A stretch of DNA of 64,000 bases from Isoetes taiwanensis (GCA_021234155.1 JAJEKV010000053.1:7515424-7579423), one strand, 5' to 3'. Positions 1-12,439 are shown, numbered from the stretch's first letter. Numbers and translations are program-made. The notes: generated from the letters alone by a model not told the origin.

Positions 1-1912
1 TCATGACACATAGCTCCGGAACAATGGGAAGCTCAGCCAGCCTACATGCAGGCCCTGTTAGCAGAGAAATGCCCAGCCAGCTCACATTCTGAGCCTCGTT
101 GGTGGAGTTGGTGCGGTGAACCTCGTATGCGCATACCCTTCCCAGCCCACGTCTGGCACTGGAGGACCTCTTACCATGGAGTCACAGAGGTGACGTAGCA
201 TCCCTGCTAAGAGAACTACGCCCGGTGTCACAGAGCACAAGAATATCACAGAGAAACACAGATGAACATGAGCATGCCGGAGCAACCTAGGCCACCGAAC
301 CTAGAAGTCCGACCCCAGAGGTTTCAATAGACATAATCAAATACCCAGACAACAGTGGAACAATGCAAAGACCATGACATGTGGTGTTCATTAGAATGTT
401 TACTATACATGTTCCTACATTTTACCCTTGCCGAGGTTGCCCATACAACCTACTCAAGCCGCAGTAGCTAACTCATTGGTGAAGATCATGATCATAATCC
501 AAACATGTGGAGGAAGTTACGAGCCTGACTGTCATTGATGTAACTCCAATAACTATGTACGTTACTGATCAAGGAAAGATACTAGCATCTTCTATAATGC
601 AAAACTTACCTCAAAATCATCCTCCCATGAGGAATACAACGTTCCATAATGTTTATACTTTGAATCCATTAGCTATGATGCTCTTGATAAAATACAATGC
701 AACAACTTGAGAACTTACAGTTATGCACTCAGCCTAGCAGTACTTCATGCTATAGCCGCATTCAGAAACCCCCAAGCTTCACATGGCTCTCCTTGTACCA
801 ATGTGGATCCCTTTCAATCTCAATAATCCTTGATGTCGGATGACCGCTTATTCCCATTTCAAGATCCACATGCGAACTTGATGCTGAAATCCTTGATGCC
901 GAGGGGTCGTTGACGCTCTATATCTGTGCTAGGCTACTTTGCAGCATTAGCCCCATCTCCATGAGCTAAGAAAGATACTTTATCCCAATCCTTAGAATTT
1001 TACATTAGACAATTATTCAAACAATGCATATTCTTACTACTTATGATTATTCTGCTCAGCCCTTCATGCTCCGATCTCCTCTGCTGCTAAGCTCAAATGC
1101 AACCCAATTCCATCCATGGGTACTTAGCTTTATATTAGGACATGCAAATAAATTGATAAAGCAGAAAATACAAGACCAACAAGATAAAGCACAAAACACA
1201 AAATGACAAATGAACACAAAATGGCGCTGGAGAGCTCGGTGCCGACCAGATCTAATCTAATTATGCCTTTTCTAAAGTTTCCATGCTGAATCGGTGCTCC
1301 TCATATAATATTCAGCCATTCCTGACTTAAAATCAGCCTTACAGAGATGTTTCCAATCATTGATTATCTTCTCTAGTATGAGTCTCCAACAAATTCATAA
1401 TCTATCATATTTGCATGCAAAAATCATGTACAGACTAATCATGGCAGCTCATAGCACACCTCAATTGATCAAAAGCAAAACCCCACCTGAAAATTTCTTC
1501 GTACATAGACCTCTGGACCACTTGCAATTGATTGCGCCTCCAAAGATCGTCTTCTAACTCCAAGAATCAAACTGCAGAAGAACATATATGGTGCAGTCAA
1601 TTCTGACTCAGCATCACAATTTCTGTCATAACTTTCTCATACGGATGAGTTTCGGCCTGATCAAACCCATTCCGGAAATCTTACTTGAAGATCTTTCCAG
1701 CAAAATAAAAATTACCTGAAAAGGAGCTCGGGTTGCCGAGATATAATGCTTCAAAAGTCGGGCTCCAAAACTGCCCAGAATTGCTCCCTGCCTTTATACT
1801 CTGCAACAATCCTTTTGCCAAACAGAAAAAACCCTGAACTCATGTTGGATACATGTTATACATGTGTACATACGTACATATACTGGCCCATCAAGTGCCC
1901 AGGTCTGTTACA
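1..1912 (-). mobile_element. LTR retrotransposon, long terminal repeat copy 1 (cut by window start)
   Basis: This is the part of an LTR visible at the left edge; it matches 2873-4784 and 5745-7667 almost base for base. On the plus strand it ends in TGTTACA (1906-1912), the reverse complement of the LTR start TGTAACA. Immediately after it comes a pyrimidine run (1913-1924), which is the polypurine tract of the minus strand. Open frames of 60-75 codons recur in every copy but resemble no protein and overlap each other, so I do not call them genes. The element reads on the minus strand, so this copy is the 3' LTR of the leftmost unit in view. Confidence 0.85.
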
Positions 1913-2367
1913 GTCTCCCCTTCTAAAATTTAACCCATGTCCTCATGGGTCGTGGAAAGATTTATGAAGCATTTCTTGATTCAAATCTCAGATGAAACAT
2001 AGCTCAACTCAACTCAAAACTTCAGCTCGTGTACCAACTTACTCTATCAAGATCATATTCCAATCTTACCAACACCACCTTAGAGTACAATTGCCATCAC
2101 CTTACTAGACATGCCATAAGAAAAACCTTACTTTCAACGTCATCAAAATTTGCTTCCCTTAGCACCTTCATCCTAACTCCAACACAACTACATATGGCTC
2201 CTCCTTCTGAGGAGACCAGCTCCAAATGTTTTTGAAATGACAATCGTTAGCACCATCGTATACCTTCACTTTATTTTAATCCACCTTGTTACACCCAAGG
2301 ATCCAAACCTGCAATCCATAATTCACAATGTCAACACCCAAAGATCCAATATTGCTCTGATACCAAC
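1913..2367 (-). mobile_element. Non-coding internal domain 1 of the LTR element
   Basis: These 455 bp between two LTRs carry both replication signals. The polypurine tract is at 1913-1924 (read on minus), and a primer-binding site is at 2354-2365, reading TGGTATCAGAGC on minus, which is complementary to the 3' end of plant initiator tRNA-Met. No gag, protease, reverse transcriptase, RNase H or integrase can be present, because the segment is too short. The element must therefore be non-autonomous and depend on enzymes supplied in trans. Confidence 0.85.
2354..2365 (-). promoter_or_regulatory. Primer-binding site (tRNA-iMet type), unit 1
   Basis: The minus strand reads TGGTATCAGAGC, the standard plant initiator-Met tRNA primer site. 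It lies two bases from the LTR edge at 2368. Confidence 0.85.
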
Positions 2368-4784
2368 TGTGACGAGCCTGCCGAGTTGACCCTCCTGGCA
2401 ACTCGGGATCTTGTCAAAACTTCCACTAACTCTAAGTTGGTATTATGGTGAAGAATTGAATCTTCCTTTTGCACAGTTGAAATTACATACTCCAAACTCA
2501 ATGGGAAAATACTTATGAATTCAATGTAATTATATAAAATTAACATCCAAAGGGTTCACTATTCTCAACAAATATAACATCTAACTGTGAACAATTCAAC
2601 CCAGAAGCTTCGCTCAACCACGATCCTCAGTTGCACTGCTGCCATCCCTTACTTATTCACTGCACATGCACTCACTGGGGTTAGTCCTCGTGACTAAGTG
2701 GGGGTCCCTGGCTGCCTCTACATGCATGGAAATACTCTGGAAATCTTAAATAAGCACAAACATGGATGGAAAAATCCTACGGGAGTACAATGCTAAGACA
2801 ATGACAACATTATCCAAGGAAATACCAAACATGAACATCAGAAGCAAAGACATAGTCAAAAGTACCAAACCATCATGACACATAGCTCCGGGACAATGGG
2901 AAGCTCAGCCAGCCTACATGCAGGCCCTGTTAGCAGAGAAATGCCTAGCCAGCTCACATTCCGAGCCCCATTGGCAGAGTTGGTGGGGTGAACCTCGTAT
3001 GCGCATACCCTTCCCAGCCCATGTCCGGTAATCGGAGGACCTCTTACCATGGAGTCATAGAGGTGGCGAGCATCTCGCCATGAGAACTACGCCCGGTGTC
3101 ACAGAGCACAAGAATATCACAGAGAAAACACAGATGAACATGAGCATGCCGGAGCAACCTAGGCCACCGAACCTAGAAGTCCGACCCCGGAGGTCCCAAT
3201 AGACATAATCAAATACCCAGACAACAGTGGAACAATGCAAAGACCATGACATGTGGTGTTCATTAGAATGTTTACTATACATGTGCCTACATTTTACCCT
3301 TGCCGAGGTTGCCCATACAACCTACTCAAGCCGCAGTAGCTAACTCATTGGTGAAGATCATGATCATAATCCAAACATGTGGAGGAAGTTACGAGCCCTG
3401 ACGTCATTGATGTAGCTCCAATAACTATGTACGTTACTGATCAAGGAAAGATACTAGCATCTTCTATAATGCAAAACTTACCTCAAAATCATCCTCCCAT
3501 GAGGAATACAACGTTCCATAATGTTTATACTTTGAATCCATTAGCTATGATGCTCTTGATAAAATACAATGCAACAACTTGAAAACTTACAGTTATGCAC
3601 TCAGACTAGCAGTACTTCATGCTATAGCCGCATTCAGAAACCCCCAAGCTTCACATGGCTCTCCTTGTACCAATGTGGACCCGTTTCAATCTCAAGAATC
3701 CTTGATGTCGGATGACCGCTTATTCCCATTTCAAGATCCACGTGCGAACTTGATGCTGAAATCCTTGATGCCGAGGGGTCGTTGACGCTCTATATCTGTG
3801 CTAGGCTACTTTTCAGCATTAGCCCCATCTCCATGAGCTAAGAAAGATACTTTATCCCAATCCTTAGAATTTTACATTAGACAATTATTCAAACAATGCA
3901 TATTCTTACTACTTATGATTATTCTGCTCAACCCTTCATGCTCCGATCTCCTCTGCTACTAAGCTCAAATGCAACCCAATTCCATCCATGGGTACTTAGC
4001 TTTATATTAGGACATGCAAATAAATTGATAAAGCAGAAAATACAAGACCAACAAGATAAAGCACAAAACACAAAATGACAAATGAACACAAAATGGCGCT
4101 GGAGAGCTCGGTGCCGACAAGATCCAATCTAATTCTGCCTTTTCTAAAGTTTCCATGCTGAATCGGTGCTCCTCATATAATATTCAGCTATTCCTGACTT
4201 AAAATCAGCCTTACAGAGATGTTTCCAATCATTGATTATCTTCTCTAGTATGAGTCTCCAACAAATTCATAATCTATCATATTTGCATGCAAAAATCATG
4301 TACAGACTAATCATGGCAGCTCATAGCACACCTCAATTGATCAAAAGCAAAACCCCACCTGAAAATTTCTTCGTACATAGACCTCTGGACCACTTGCAAT
4401 TGATTGCGCCTCCAAAGATCGTCTTCTAACTCCAAGAATCAAACTGCAGAAGAACATATATGGTGCAGTCAATTCTGACTCAGCATCACAATTTCTGTCA
4501 TAACTTTCTCATACGGATGAGTTTCGGCCTGATCAAACCCATTCCGGAAATCTTACTTGAAGATCTTTCCAGCAAAATAAAAATTACCTGAAAAGGAGCT
4601 CGGGTTGCCGAGATATAATGCTTCAAAAGTCGGGCTCCAAAACTGCCCAGAATTGCTCCCTGCCTTTATACTCTGCAACAATCCTTTTGCCAAACAGAAA
4701 AAACCCTGAACTCATGTTGGATACATGTTATACATGTGTACATACGTACATATACTGGCCCATCAAGTGCCCAGGTCTGTTACA
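2368..4784 (-). mobile_element. LTR retrotransposon, long terminal repeat copy 2 (complete, 2417 bp)
   Basis: This is a complete LTR on the minus strand. On the plus strand it runs from TGTGACG (2368) to TGTTACA (4784), so on minus it starts TGTAACA and ends GTCACA, the TG...CA form with a short inverted repeat. It is bounded by a primer-binding site on the left and a polypurine tract on the right, and it is shared by both neighbouring units. It differs from the other copies by only scattered substitutions and small indels, so the array is young. A 2.4-kb LTR is very long for a 455-bp internal domain. Confidence 0.88.
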
Positions 4785-5239
4785 GTCTCCCCTTCTAAAA
4801 TTTAACCCATGTCCTCATGGGTCGTGAAAGATTTACTGAAGCATTTCTTGATTCAAATCTCAGATGAAACATAGCTCAACTCAACTCAAAACTTCAGCTC
4901 GTGTACCAACTTACTCTATCAAGATCATATTCCAATCTTACCAACACCACCTTAGAGTACAATTGCCATCACCTTACTAGACATGCCATAAGAAAAACCT
5001 TACTTTCAACGTCATCAAAATTTGCTTCCCTTAGCACCTTCATCCTAACTCCAACACAACTACATATGGCTCCTCCTTCTGAGGAGACCAGCTCCAAATG
5101 TTTTTGAAATGACAATCGTTAGCACCATCGTATACCTTCACTTTATTTTAATCCACCTTGTTACATCCAAGGATCCAAACCTGCAATCCATAATTCACAA
5201 TGTCAACACCCAAAGATCCAATATTGCTCTGATACCAAC
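4785..5239 (-). mobile_element. Non-coding internal domain 2 of the LTR element
   Basis: This is the second 455-bp internal region, nearly identical to 1913-2367. The polypurine tract is at 4785-4796 and the primer-binding site at 5226-5237 (both read on minus). A small compensated change, one G lost and one C gained, distinguishes the two copies near 1954-1964 and 4826-4836. It has no coding capacity for retroelement proteins. Confidence 0.85.
5226..5237 (-). promoter_or_regulatory. Primer-binding site (tRNA-iMet type), unit 2
   Basis: The same 12-base initiator-Met site as at 2354-2365, again two bases from the LTR edge (5240). Confidence 0.85.
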
Positions 5240-7667
5240 TGTGACGAGCCTGCCGAGTTGACCCTCCTGGCAACTCGGGATCTTGTCAAAACTTCCACTA
5301 ACTCTAAGTTGGTATTATGGTGAAGAATTGAATCTTCCTTTTGCACAGTTGAAATTACATACTCCAAACTCAATGGGAAAATACTTATGAATTCAATGTA
5401 ATTATATAAAATTAACATCCAAAGGGTTCACTATTCTCAACAAATATAACATCTAACTGTGAACAATTCAACCCAGAAGCTTCGCTCAACCACGATCCTC
5501 AGTTGCACTGCTGCCATCCCTTACTTATTCACTGCACATGCACTCACTGGGGTTAGTCCTCGTGACTAAGTGGGGGTCCCTGGCTGCCTCTACATGCATG
5601 GAAATACTCTGGAAATCTTAAATAAGCACAAACATGGATGGAAAAATCCTACGGGAGTACAATGCTAAGACAATGACAACATTATCCAAGGAAATACCAA
5701 ACATGAACATCAGAAGCAAAGACATAGTCAAAAGTACCAAACCATCATGACACATAGCTCCGGGACAATGGGAAGCTCAGCCAGCCTACATGCAGGCCCT
5801 GTTAGCAGAGAAATGCCTAGCCAGCTCACATTCCGAGCCCCATTGGCAGAGTTGGTGGGGTGAACCTCGTATGCGCATACCCTTCCCAGCCCATGTCTGG
5901 CACTGGAGGACCTCTTACCATGGAGTCATAGAGGTGGCGTAGCATCTCTGCCATGAGAACTACGCCCGGTGTCACAGAGCACAAGAATATCACAGAGAAA
6001 CACAGATGAACATGAGCATGCCGGAGCAACCTAGGCCACCGAACCTAGAAGTCCGACCCCGGAGGTCCCAATAGACATAATCAAATACCCAGACAACAGT
6101 GGAACAATGCAAAGACCATGACATGTGGTGTTCATTAGAATGTTTACTATACATGTGCCTACATTTTACCCTTGCCGAGGTTGCCCATACAACCTACTCA
6201 AGCCGCAGTAGCTAACTCATTGGTGAAGATCATGATCATAATCCAAACATGTGGAGGAAGTTACGAGCCTGACTGTCATTGATGTAGCTCCAATAACTAT
6301 GTACGTTACTGATCAAGGAAAGATACTAGCATCTTCTATAATGCAAAACTTACCTCAAAATCATCCTCCCATGAGGAATACAACGTTCCATAATGTTTAT
6401 ACTTTGAATCCATTAGCTATGATGCTCTTGATAAAATACAATGCAACAACTTGAAAACTTACAGTTATGCACTCAGACTAGCAGTACTTCATGCTATAGC
6501 CGCATTCAGAAACCCCCAAGCTTCACATGGCTCTCCTTGTACCAATGTGGACCCGTTTCAATCTCAAGAATCCTTGATGTCGGATGACCGCTTATTCCCA
6601 TTTCAAGATCCACGTGCGAACTTGATGCTGAAATCCTTGATGCCGAGGGGTCGTTGACGCTCTATATCTGTGCTAGGCTACTTTTCAGCATTAGCCCCAT
6701 CTCCATGAGCTAAGAAAGATACTTTATCCCAATCCTTAGAATTTTACATTAGACAATTATTCAAACAATGCATATTCTTACTACTTATGATTATTCTGCT
6801 CAACCCTTCATGCTCCGATCTCCTCTGCTACTAAGCTCAAATGCAACCCAATTCCATCCATGGGTACTTAGCTTTATATTAGGACATGCAAATAAATTGA
6901 TAAAGCAGAAAATACAAGACCAACAAGATAAAGCACAAAACACAAAATGACAAATGAACACAAAATGGCGCTGGAGAGCTCGGTGCCGACAAGATCCAAT
7001 CTAATTCTGCCTTTTCTAAAGTTTCCATGCTGAATCGGTGCTCCTCATATAATATTCAGCTATTCCTGACTTAAAATCAGCCTTACAGAGATGTTTCCAA
7101 TCATTGATTATCTTCTCTAGCCTTATGAGTCTCCAACAAATTCATAATCTATCATATTTGCATGCAAAAATCATGTACAGACTAATCATGGCAGCTCATA
7201 GCACACCTCAATTGATCAAAAGCAAAACCTCACCTGAGAATTTCTTCGCACATAGACCTCTGGACCACTTGCAATTGATTGCGCCTCCAAAGATCGTCTT
7301 CTAACTCCAAGAATCAAACTGCAGAAGAACATATATGTTGTAGTCAATTCTGACTCAACATCACAATTTCTGTCATAACTTTCTCATACGGGTGAGTTTT
7401 GGCCTGATCAAACCCATTCCGGAAAGCTTACTTGAAGATCTTTCCAGCAAAATAAAAATCACCTGAAAAGGATCTCGGGTTGCCGAGATATGATGCTTCA
7501 AATGTCAGGCTTCAAAACTGTCCAGAATTGCTCCCTGCCTTCATGCTCTGCAACAATCCTTTTGCCAAACAAACAAAACCCTGAACTCATGCTGGATACA
7601 TGTTATACATGTGTACATACGTACATAAGTACATATACTGGCCCATCAAGCGCCCAGGTCTGTTATA
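5240..7667 (-). mobile_element. LTR retrotransposon, long terminal repeat copy 3 (complete, array end)
   Basis: This third LTR starts at TGTGACG (5240). Its similarity to copies 1 and 2 stops exactly at TGTTATA (7661-7667), where the other copies have TGTTACA and the polypurine tract. That stop point independently fixes the LTR boundary. Downstream is unrelated DNA, so this is the outer 5' LTR of the array on minus. If the insertion is standard, a 5-bp target duplication would begin GCATT (7668-7672); its partner lies outside the window. Its last 200 bp are more diverged from copies 1 and 2 than the rest is. Confidence 0.85.
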
Positions 7668-9191
7668 GCATTGGTTAGCAGAACAATTGAATTTGCCCTT
7701 AAATTTTATGATAAGCTTGTTAAAATGTCCTTCATAAAGAAAAAAGGTCGAAAATCATGGACAAATTGGCTAATTAACAAATTTGTGGGTCATCCAAGGT
7801 AACAAAATCTACTTTGCGCACTACTCTAATCCCCGTTACAAAGCTGTGTTGGTGTAATTATATACAATAAAAACCACAATGCTTCTGCTTGATGTACATC
7901 ATGCTCCATAGGTTTACTCATTTCAACTTATAATATCTTTTAAAAGGAGAGTTAAGGAACAAGAGGATAAGAAAGCATACCTCAAAGTCGCACTTCGGAT
8001 CAATCTTCCAATTCAATGAGTGTGATATGCAGCCAATGGGAGCATGCATGTAGCACGAGGTGCTCAAGAAATAGCTTCTCATTCTTCGTTGCATGCTAAA
8101 ATGACTTACTGAAAGAGCTGGAGAGAATTTGCAAGCCCGTGTGTTATCCTTCGCACCTCACGATTAGATGGAGTGGAAGAGTATATAGACCCTTTATTTG
8201 ATTCCTCACATTCAAGTCTATCAGTAGAAATTTATAGAATATAGGCATGGGAATCAAATTGTAATACCAGATAACTAAAAATGTGAGCACTGGAAACTAT
8301 TGATTTTGACCTTCTCTAGGATGTCATACAAATACCCGCTACTCTCTCGTTGCGAAGCTTCTAAAGAAGCGCCATAAGCGGCTTCACTATTTCCTCCATA
8401 AACTCGATTTCATAATAGTCCTTTGTTTCCAGCATTAAATAATGCAATTTATGTAGTGCTTTGAGAGACATCCTTTTTCAGAGAACTTTGAGTGCAACAG
8501 CATCAGACAGAATCATTAAAACCATGGAATTGCACAAAATAGAAAATGAAAAGAAAGAAGGCTAACACGGGTGTGGTGACATGGGGGTTGATGTGGACAC
8601 TTTAGAATTGCACGAAATGTTGCACCTTGGGTTAGGCAAACTTGCTAAAACTCACATTATGGAGCCAATCCATACCTAAAAACTTTTAGAAGAAAAAGGT
8701 TCAAGATTTTACAAGCCCAAAAAGGAAGAGATGATGCTCTTCTTCTATCCATGGAACATCTGCTGGCTTTAACAGTGCTGTAAGGATGACTCTTGTTTAC
8801 GGACCAAGGAGTATGCTTCATAGCCACCATAGTTATGAAGCATACAAAAGCCATCTTTATAACTTACTAAAAAGGATACGTAAGAATGGTAGAGTACCCG
8901 AAGGAACATTCATAGAACATTCCCCCACCCACTGCCGACAATTGATCAATCAACTAGTTTACACTAAGCTAGAAGCAATGCCATGCTGGGGGCGCGCTCG
9001 AAGTTAGCCGGAACTAAGGTGAGGTGATATTTGCTCAGCTCCTTCAATTTATTTGGCTAAAATATAACGCGAACCCGTTAACCTCTTGGTACAAGGTCGT
9101 ACATTCCCATCAGTTTGCATCCAGTAAAAACAGGTATGGTCTTTCCAAAAATGCTTATTCCATTGCAAATTTTCTGGCCTGACATTGGCTG
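7668..9191. other. Intergenic DNA, nothing recognised
   Basis: AT-rich single-copy-looking sequence between the LTR array and the PPR gene. It has short open frames only, and I recognise no protein, RNA or repeat family in it. The promoter and any 5' untranslated exon of the PPR gene should lie here. Confidence 0.5.
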
Positions 9192-11498
9192 ATGAACAGA
9201 AACTTTGAGTGCTTGCATAAGGTATGTCAGAAAGATGATGAGCTTCTGACTGTGGAGTCTATGATACAATTAGAACTGCCAATAACACGGGACAATGCTT
9301 ACTTCCTCCTGCAATGTTGCATGCAAAAGCAAAACTTAGAATTTGTCAGACACGTGCAATTGCTCATTGTTCAGAGTGATTTGGATTCAATTGCTGTTTT
9401 AGGAGATCATCTTATTAGGTTATTTTCCTTCCATGGAAGTTTATTCGAAGCAAATGAAGCCTTCAACAAAATTTCTAGACCTACTACACATACATGGGCT
9501 GCATTGTTCTTGGCAAATGCAAAGCTTGGAGGAGGTCAGGTTGCGCTCGAGTTGTATCATAGAATGCAACTATCAGTTGATAAAACTGACAAGTATATTT
9601 TTGCGGCTTTTGTGAAAGCATGCACCAAGGCAAAGGTTCTTTCACATGGAAGAATTGTGCATGATCAAATTATCAAGTGCACAACACAATTAGATGAGGT
9701 GGTGTGGAACAGCTTGATTCATATGTATGTCACGTGTCAGAGCCTTCATGATGCATTTGGAATCTTTGATGCGCTGCCTGGTCGTAATGTAGTCTCATGG
9801 AATGCCATAATTGCAGGATATGCCCAGACTGGAGATGGCCATTTAGCTCTGGAGTGTTTTGAGAAGATGCAGCAGGAATGCATAAAACCAGATGAAGTTA
9901 CATTCATAGCACTGTTAAAAGCATGCATCAATGTGGGATCCCTTGAGCAGGGCAGAATAATCCATCGTGAAGTCCTCAAGAGGGAACTTCAGTCAGATAT
10001 TGTTTTGGGAAGCACATTGGTCCATATGTACGTCACATGTGCTAGTTTGAGGGATGCTTGCAATGTCTTTAATAAGTTGCCAATTCCAAATGTGGTCTCA
10101 TGGAATGCAATAATTACAGGATTTGCCCAACATGGAGAAGGTACTTTAGCTTTTCAATATTTCGATCAAATGCAAAAAGAAGGCATTATGCCAACTGACG
10201 TAACCTTTTTTAGCATTCTGAAAGCATGCATCAGCATAGGAGCGATTGAAAGGTGCAGGTGCTTCCATGAGCACATTATTGAAGTTGCATTGCCATCTGA
10301 TACGCCTATGTTGAATACCTTGATTGACGTGTACACTAAGTGTGGCAGCTTAGATGAGGCATGCAATGTCTTTGTGAAACTGCCATATAGAGATTTAGTG
10401 TCATGGAATACAATGATTTCAGCATATGCCCAGTATGGAGAAGGCATTTTAGCCTTAGAATGCTTTGCCATGATGGAGCAAGAAAGCATGCAGCCAGATG
10501 AATTGACATTTCTCAATCTCCTGAAAGCATGTCTCAGCATAAGAGAAATAGTGCAGGGCAGGTTTTGTCATACACAGATTATTCAAAGGGAATTTATGTC
10601 AGATGTTGCCATTGGAAGTGCACTGGTCCATATGTATGCCACAGGGGGAGCATTAGATGATGCATCTCAAGTCTTTGATAAGCTGTTAAACAGAAATGAG
10701 GTATCATGGAATGCAGTTATTTCTGGATGTGCGCACTTTGGGGAAGGTGTCTTGGCTCTTCAATATTTTGAGAAGATGCAAGAGGAGGGTTTCCAACCAA
10801 CTGAAGTTACGATAGCGATCATCTTAAAAGCTTGTGCAAGCATAGCGGCAATCGAGCAGGGTAGAGTTCTACACGAGCAGATCATTGAAAATGGACAGCA
10901 ACAAGATCCTATTATTGGCAATAGCTTGATCGATATGTATTTTAAATGTGGCAATCTAGAGGATGCATGCAATATGTTTTGCAGGTTAGCTACTCGTGAT
11001 CTTGTATCATGGAATGCAATGATTGGAGGATATGCCCAGCACGGTGATTGCATTTTAACTTCACTATATTTTGACAAGATGCAACAAGATAGCTTAAAAC
11101 CAGATGACGTTTCATTTACTAGTATCCTTGTAGGATGCAGTCGTGCAGGTCTAGTGGATGAGGGCCTTTGGTACTTCAAATGCATGAGAGAGTCTCATGG
11201 CATCAGCCCAACCATCTCTCATTGTAATTCTATGGTTGATCTTTTATGCCGTGCAGGTTTCCACGTTGAAGCAGAGGAGTTACTTCAAACTGCTGGGCAA
11301 AGTGATTTAGTGGCATGGAAAAGCTTGCTTAGCTCTTGTAGACTGCATGGTGATATACATATGGCAAGTCAGTGCTTTATTCAAATTATTTCCTTAGATT
11401 CTTCTTGTGCTGCCGGCTACGAGCTAATGTCACATATTTATGCTGATACTCCTATGCATGAGAAGGATTTAACATATGAAACATTGGTGAAATTGTAG
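9192..11498 (+). CDS. PLS-class pentatricopeptide-repeat protein, short E domain
   Basis: This 768-residue protein is built of PPR motifs in P-L-S triplets. The tryptophan of the S-motif (WNAII, WNTMI or WNAVI) recurs at about residues 101, 199, 300, 402, 503, 604 and 704, a regular spacing of about 101 residues. Each triplet has the L-motif signature seen as LLKAC plus EQGR and the HMY or DMY helix. PLS proteins bind organellar transcripts and mostly direct C-to-U (in ferns also U-to-C) editing. The C terminus reaches the E1 motif (GYELMSHIYA, near residue 740) and then stops; E+ and DYW are absent, so deaminase activity would have to come from a partner. A TAG at 11496-11498 is followed in frame by about 24 more codons typical of an E-domain tail (EKAKMKRLL), so the gene may be recently truncated. 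The start is the first ATG of the frame. No clear transit peptide is seen, so an upstream exon is possible. Confidence 0.9.
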   Translation: MNRNFECLHKVCQKDDELLTVESMIQLELPITRDNAYFLLQCCMQKQNLEFVRHVQLLIVQSDLDSIAVLGDHLIRLFSFHGSLFEANEAFNKISRPTTHTWAALFLANAKLGGGQVALELYHRMQLSVDKTDKYIFAAFVKACTKAKVLSHGRIVHDQIIKCTTQLDEVVWNSLIHMYVTCQSLHDAFGIFDALPGRNVVSWNAIIAGYAQTGDGHLALECFEKMQQECIKPDEVTFIALLKACINVGSLEQGRIIHREVLKRELQSDIVLGSTLVHMYVTCASLRDACNVFNKLPIPNVVSWNAIITGFAQHGEGTLAFQYFDQMQKEGIMPTDVTFFSILKACISIGAIERCRCFHEHIIEVALPSDTPMLNTLIDVYTKCGSLDEACNVFVKLPYRDLVSWNTMISAYAQYGEGILALECFAMMEQESMQPDELTFLNLLKACLSIREIVQGRFCHTQIIQREFMSDVAIGSALVHMYATGGALDDASQVFDKLLNRNEVSWNAVISGCAHFGEGVLALQYFEKMQEEGFQPTEVTIAIILKACASIAAIEQGRVLHEQIIENGQQQDPIIGNSLIDMYFKCGNLEDACNMFCRLATRDLVSWNAMIGGYAQHGDCILTSLYFDKMQQDSLKPDDVSFTSILVGCSRAGLVDEGLWYFKCMRESHGISPTISHCNSMVDLLCRAGFHVEAEELLQTAGQSDLVAWKSLLSSCRLHGDIHMASQCFIQIISLDSSCAAGYELMSHIYADTPMHEKDLTYETLVKL

Positions 11499-11689
11499 AT
11501 GGATCACTCTGAGAAAGCTAAAATGAAGAGACTTCTTACAATTCCAACACAGGAGGAAAAGAAACTGGACTGAACCTTTTTGTATCAGACAGTTTGGGGA
11601 TGCTGATTCAATCCTGAGATCCGCAATTAGTTAGGCGTACTTTGGAAAAATTGTAAATCATTATCAATGGAAGATGGTCCGTACCCATA

Positions 11690-12290
11690 CCTTGATTGAT
11701 GTGTACGCTAAGCGTGGCAGCTGAAGTGAGCATGCAAAGTCGTTGTAGAACTGCCATATAGAGATGTAGTATGATGAAAAGCGATTTCAGCATATGCCCA
11801 GTATGGAGAAGGCATTGTAGCCTTGGAATGCTTTGGCATGTTGGAGAAAGAAGGCATGGTGAATTAACATTTTTGAACCTCTTGAGAGCATGTCTCAACA
11901 CAAGGGCAATAGTGCAAGGCAGACCATACCCCCATCATTGGAAGGGAATTTATGTCAAATGTTGCCATCGGAAGTTCACTGGTCCATATGTATGCCACGA
12001 GGGCAATTAGATGACGCATTTATAGTTCTTGATTCTCTGTCAAACAGGAATGGGGTATTATGGAATGCAATTCCTGGCCGTGCACACTTTGGAGAAGGAT
12101 CTTGGCTCTTGGATATACTAAGAAAATACACGAGGTTTTTCAACCAACTGATCTACGATATGAATCGTCTGGAAAGCTTGTGCAAGCATAGTGGAATCAA
12201 GCAGGGGAGAGTCCTACATGAGCAGATATTTGAAAAAAGATGCTATTGTTGGCAATACCTTGATCGATATGTATTTAAAGAAGAGATCTT
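11690..12290 (+). pseudogene. Broken partial copy of the upstream PPR gene
   Basis: The segment is collinear with about 10318-10945 of the PPR gene. It contains the same TLIDVYAK, AYAQYGEGI, LRACL and FGEG stretches, but interrupted by stops, small deletions and frame changes. It starts about 190 bp after the intact gene ends and stops inside the equivalent of the fifth PLS triplet. It is a decayed direct duplication, not a second functional gene. Confidence 0.85.
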
Positions 12291-12439
12291 GTAATATGAC
12301 AGAAAGATGACCAATAGGAGAGAAGGGAAAGGAGGAAAATGGGCCGTAAGTTTGGGGATGCAATGTAACATGACTGTATCCCTCATGACTTGAGCTTGCC
12401 TACTTTGGTAAAATCCTAAGTAGATTATCCATCAGGAGC

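Noticed and set aside
507-7304. Sets of 60-75 codon frames repeated every 2872 bp
   Set aside because: They recur only because the LTR recurs; they overlap on both strands, resemble no proteins and do not include retroelement domains.
9746-11185. Minus-strand frames of 77-141 codons opposite the PPR gene
   Set aside because: They are antisense shadows of the PPR repeats.
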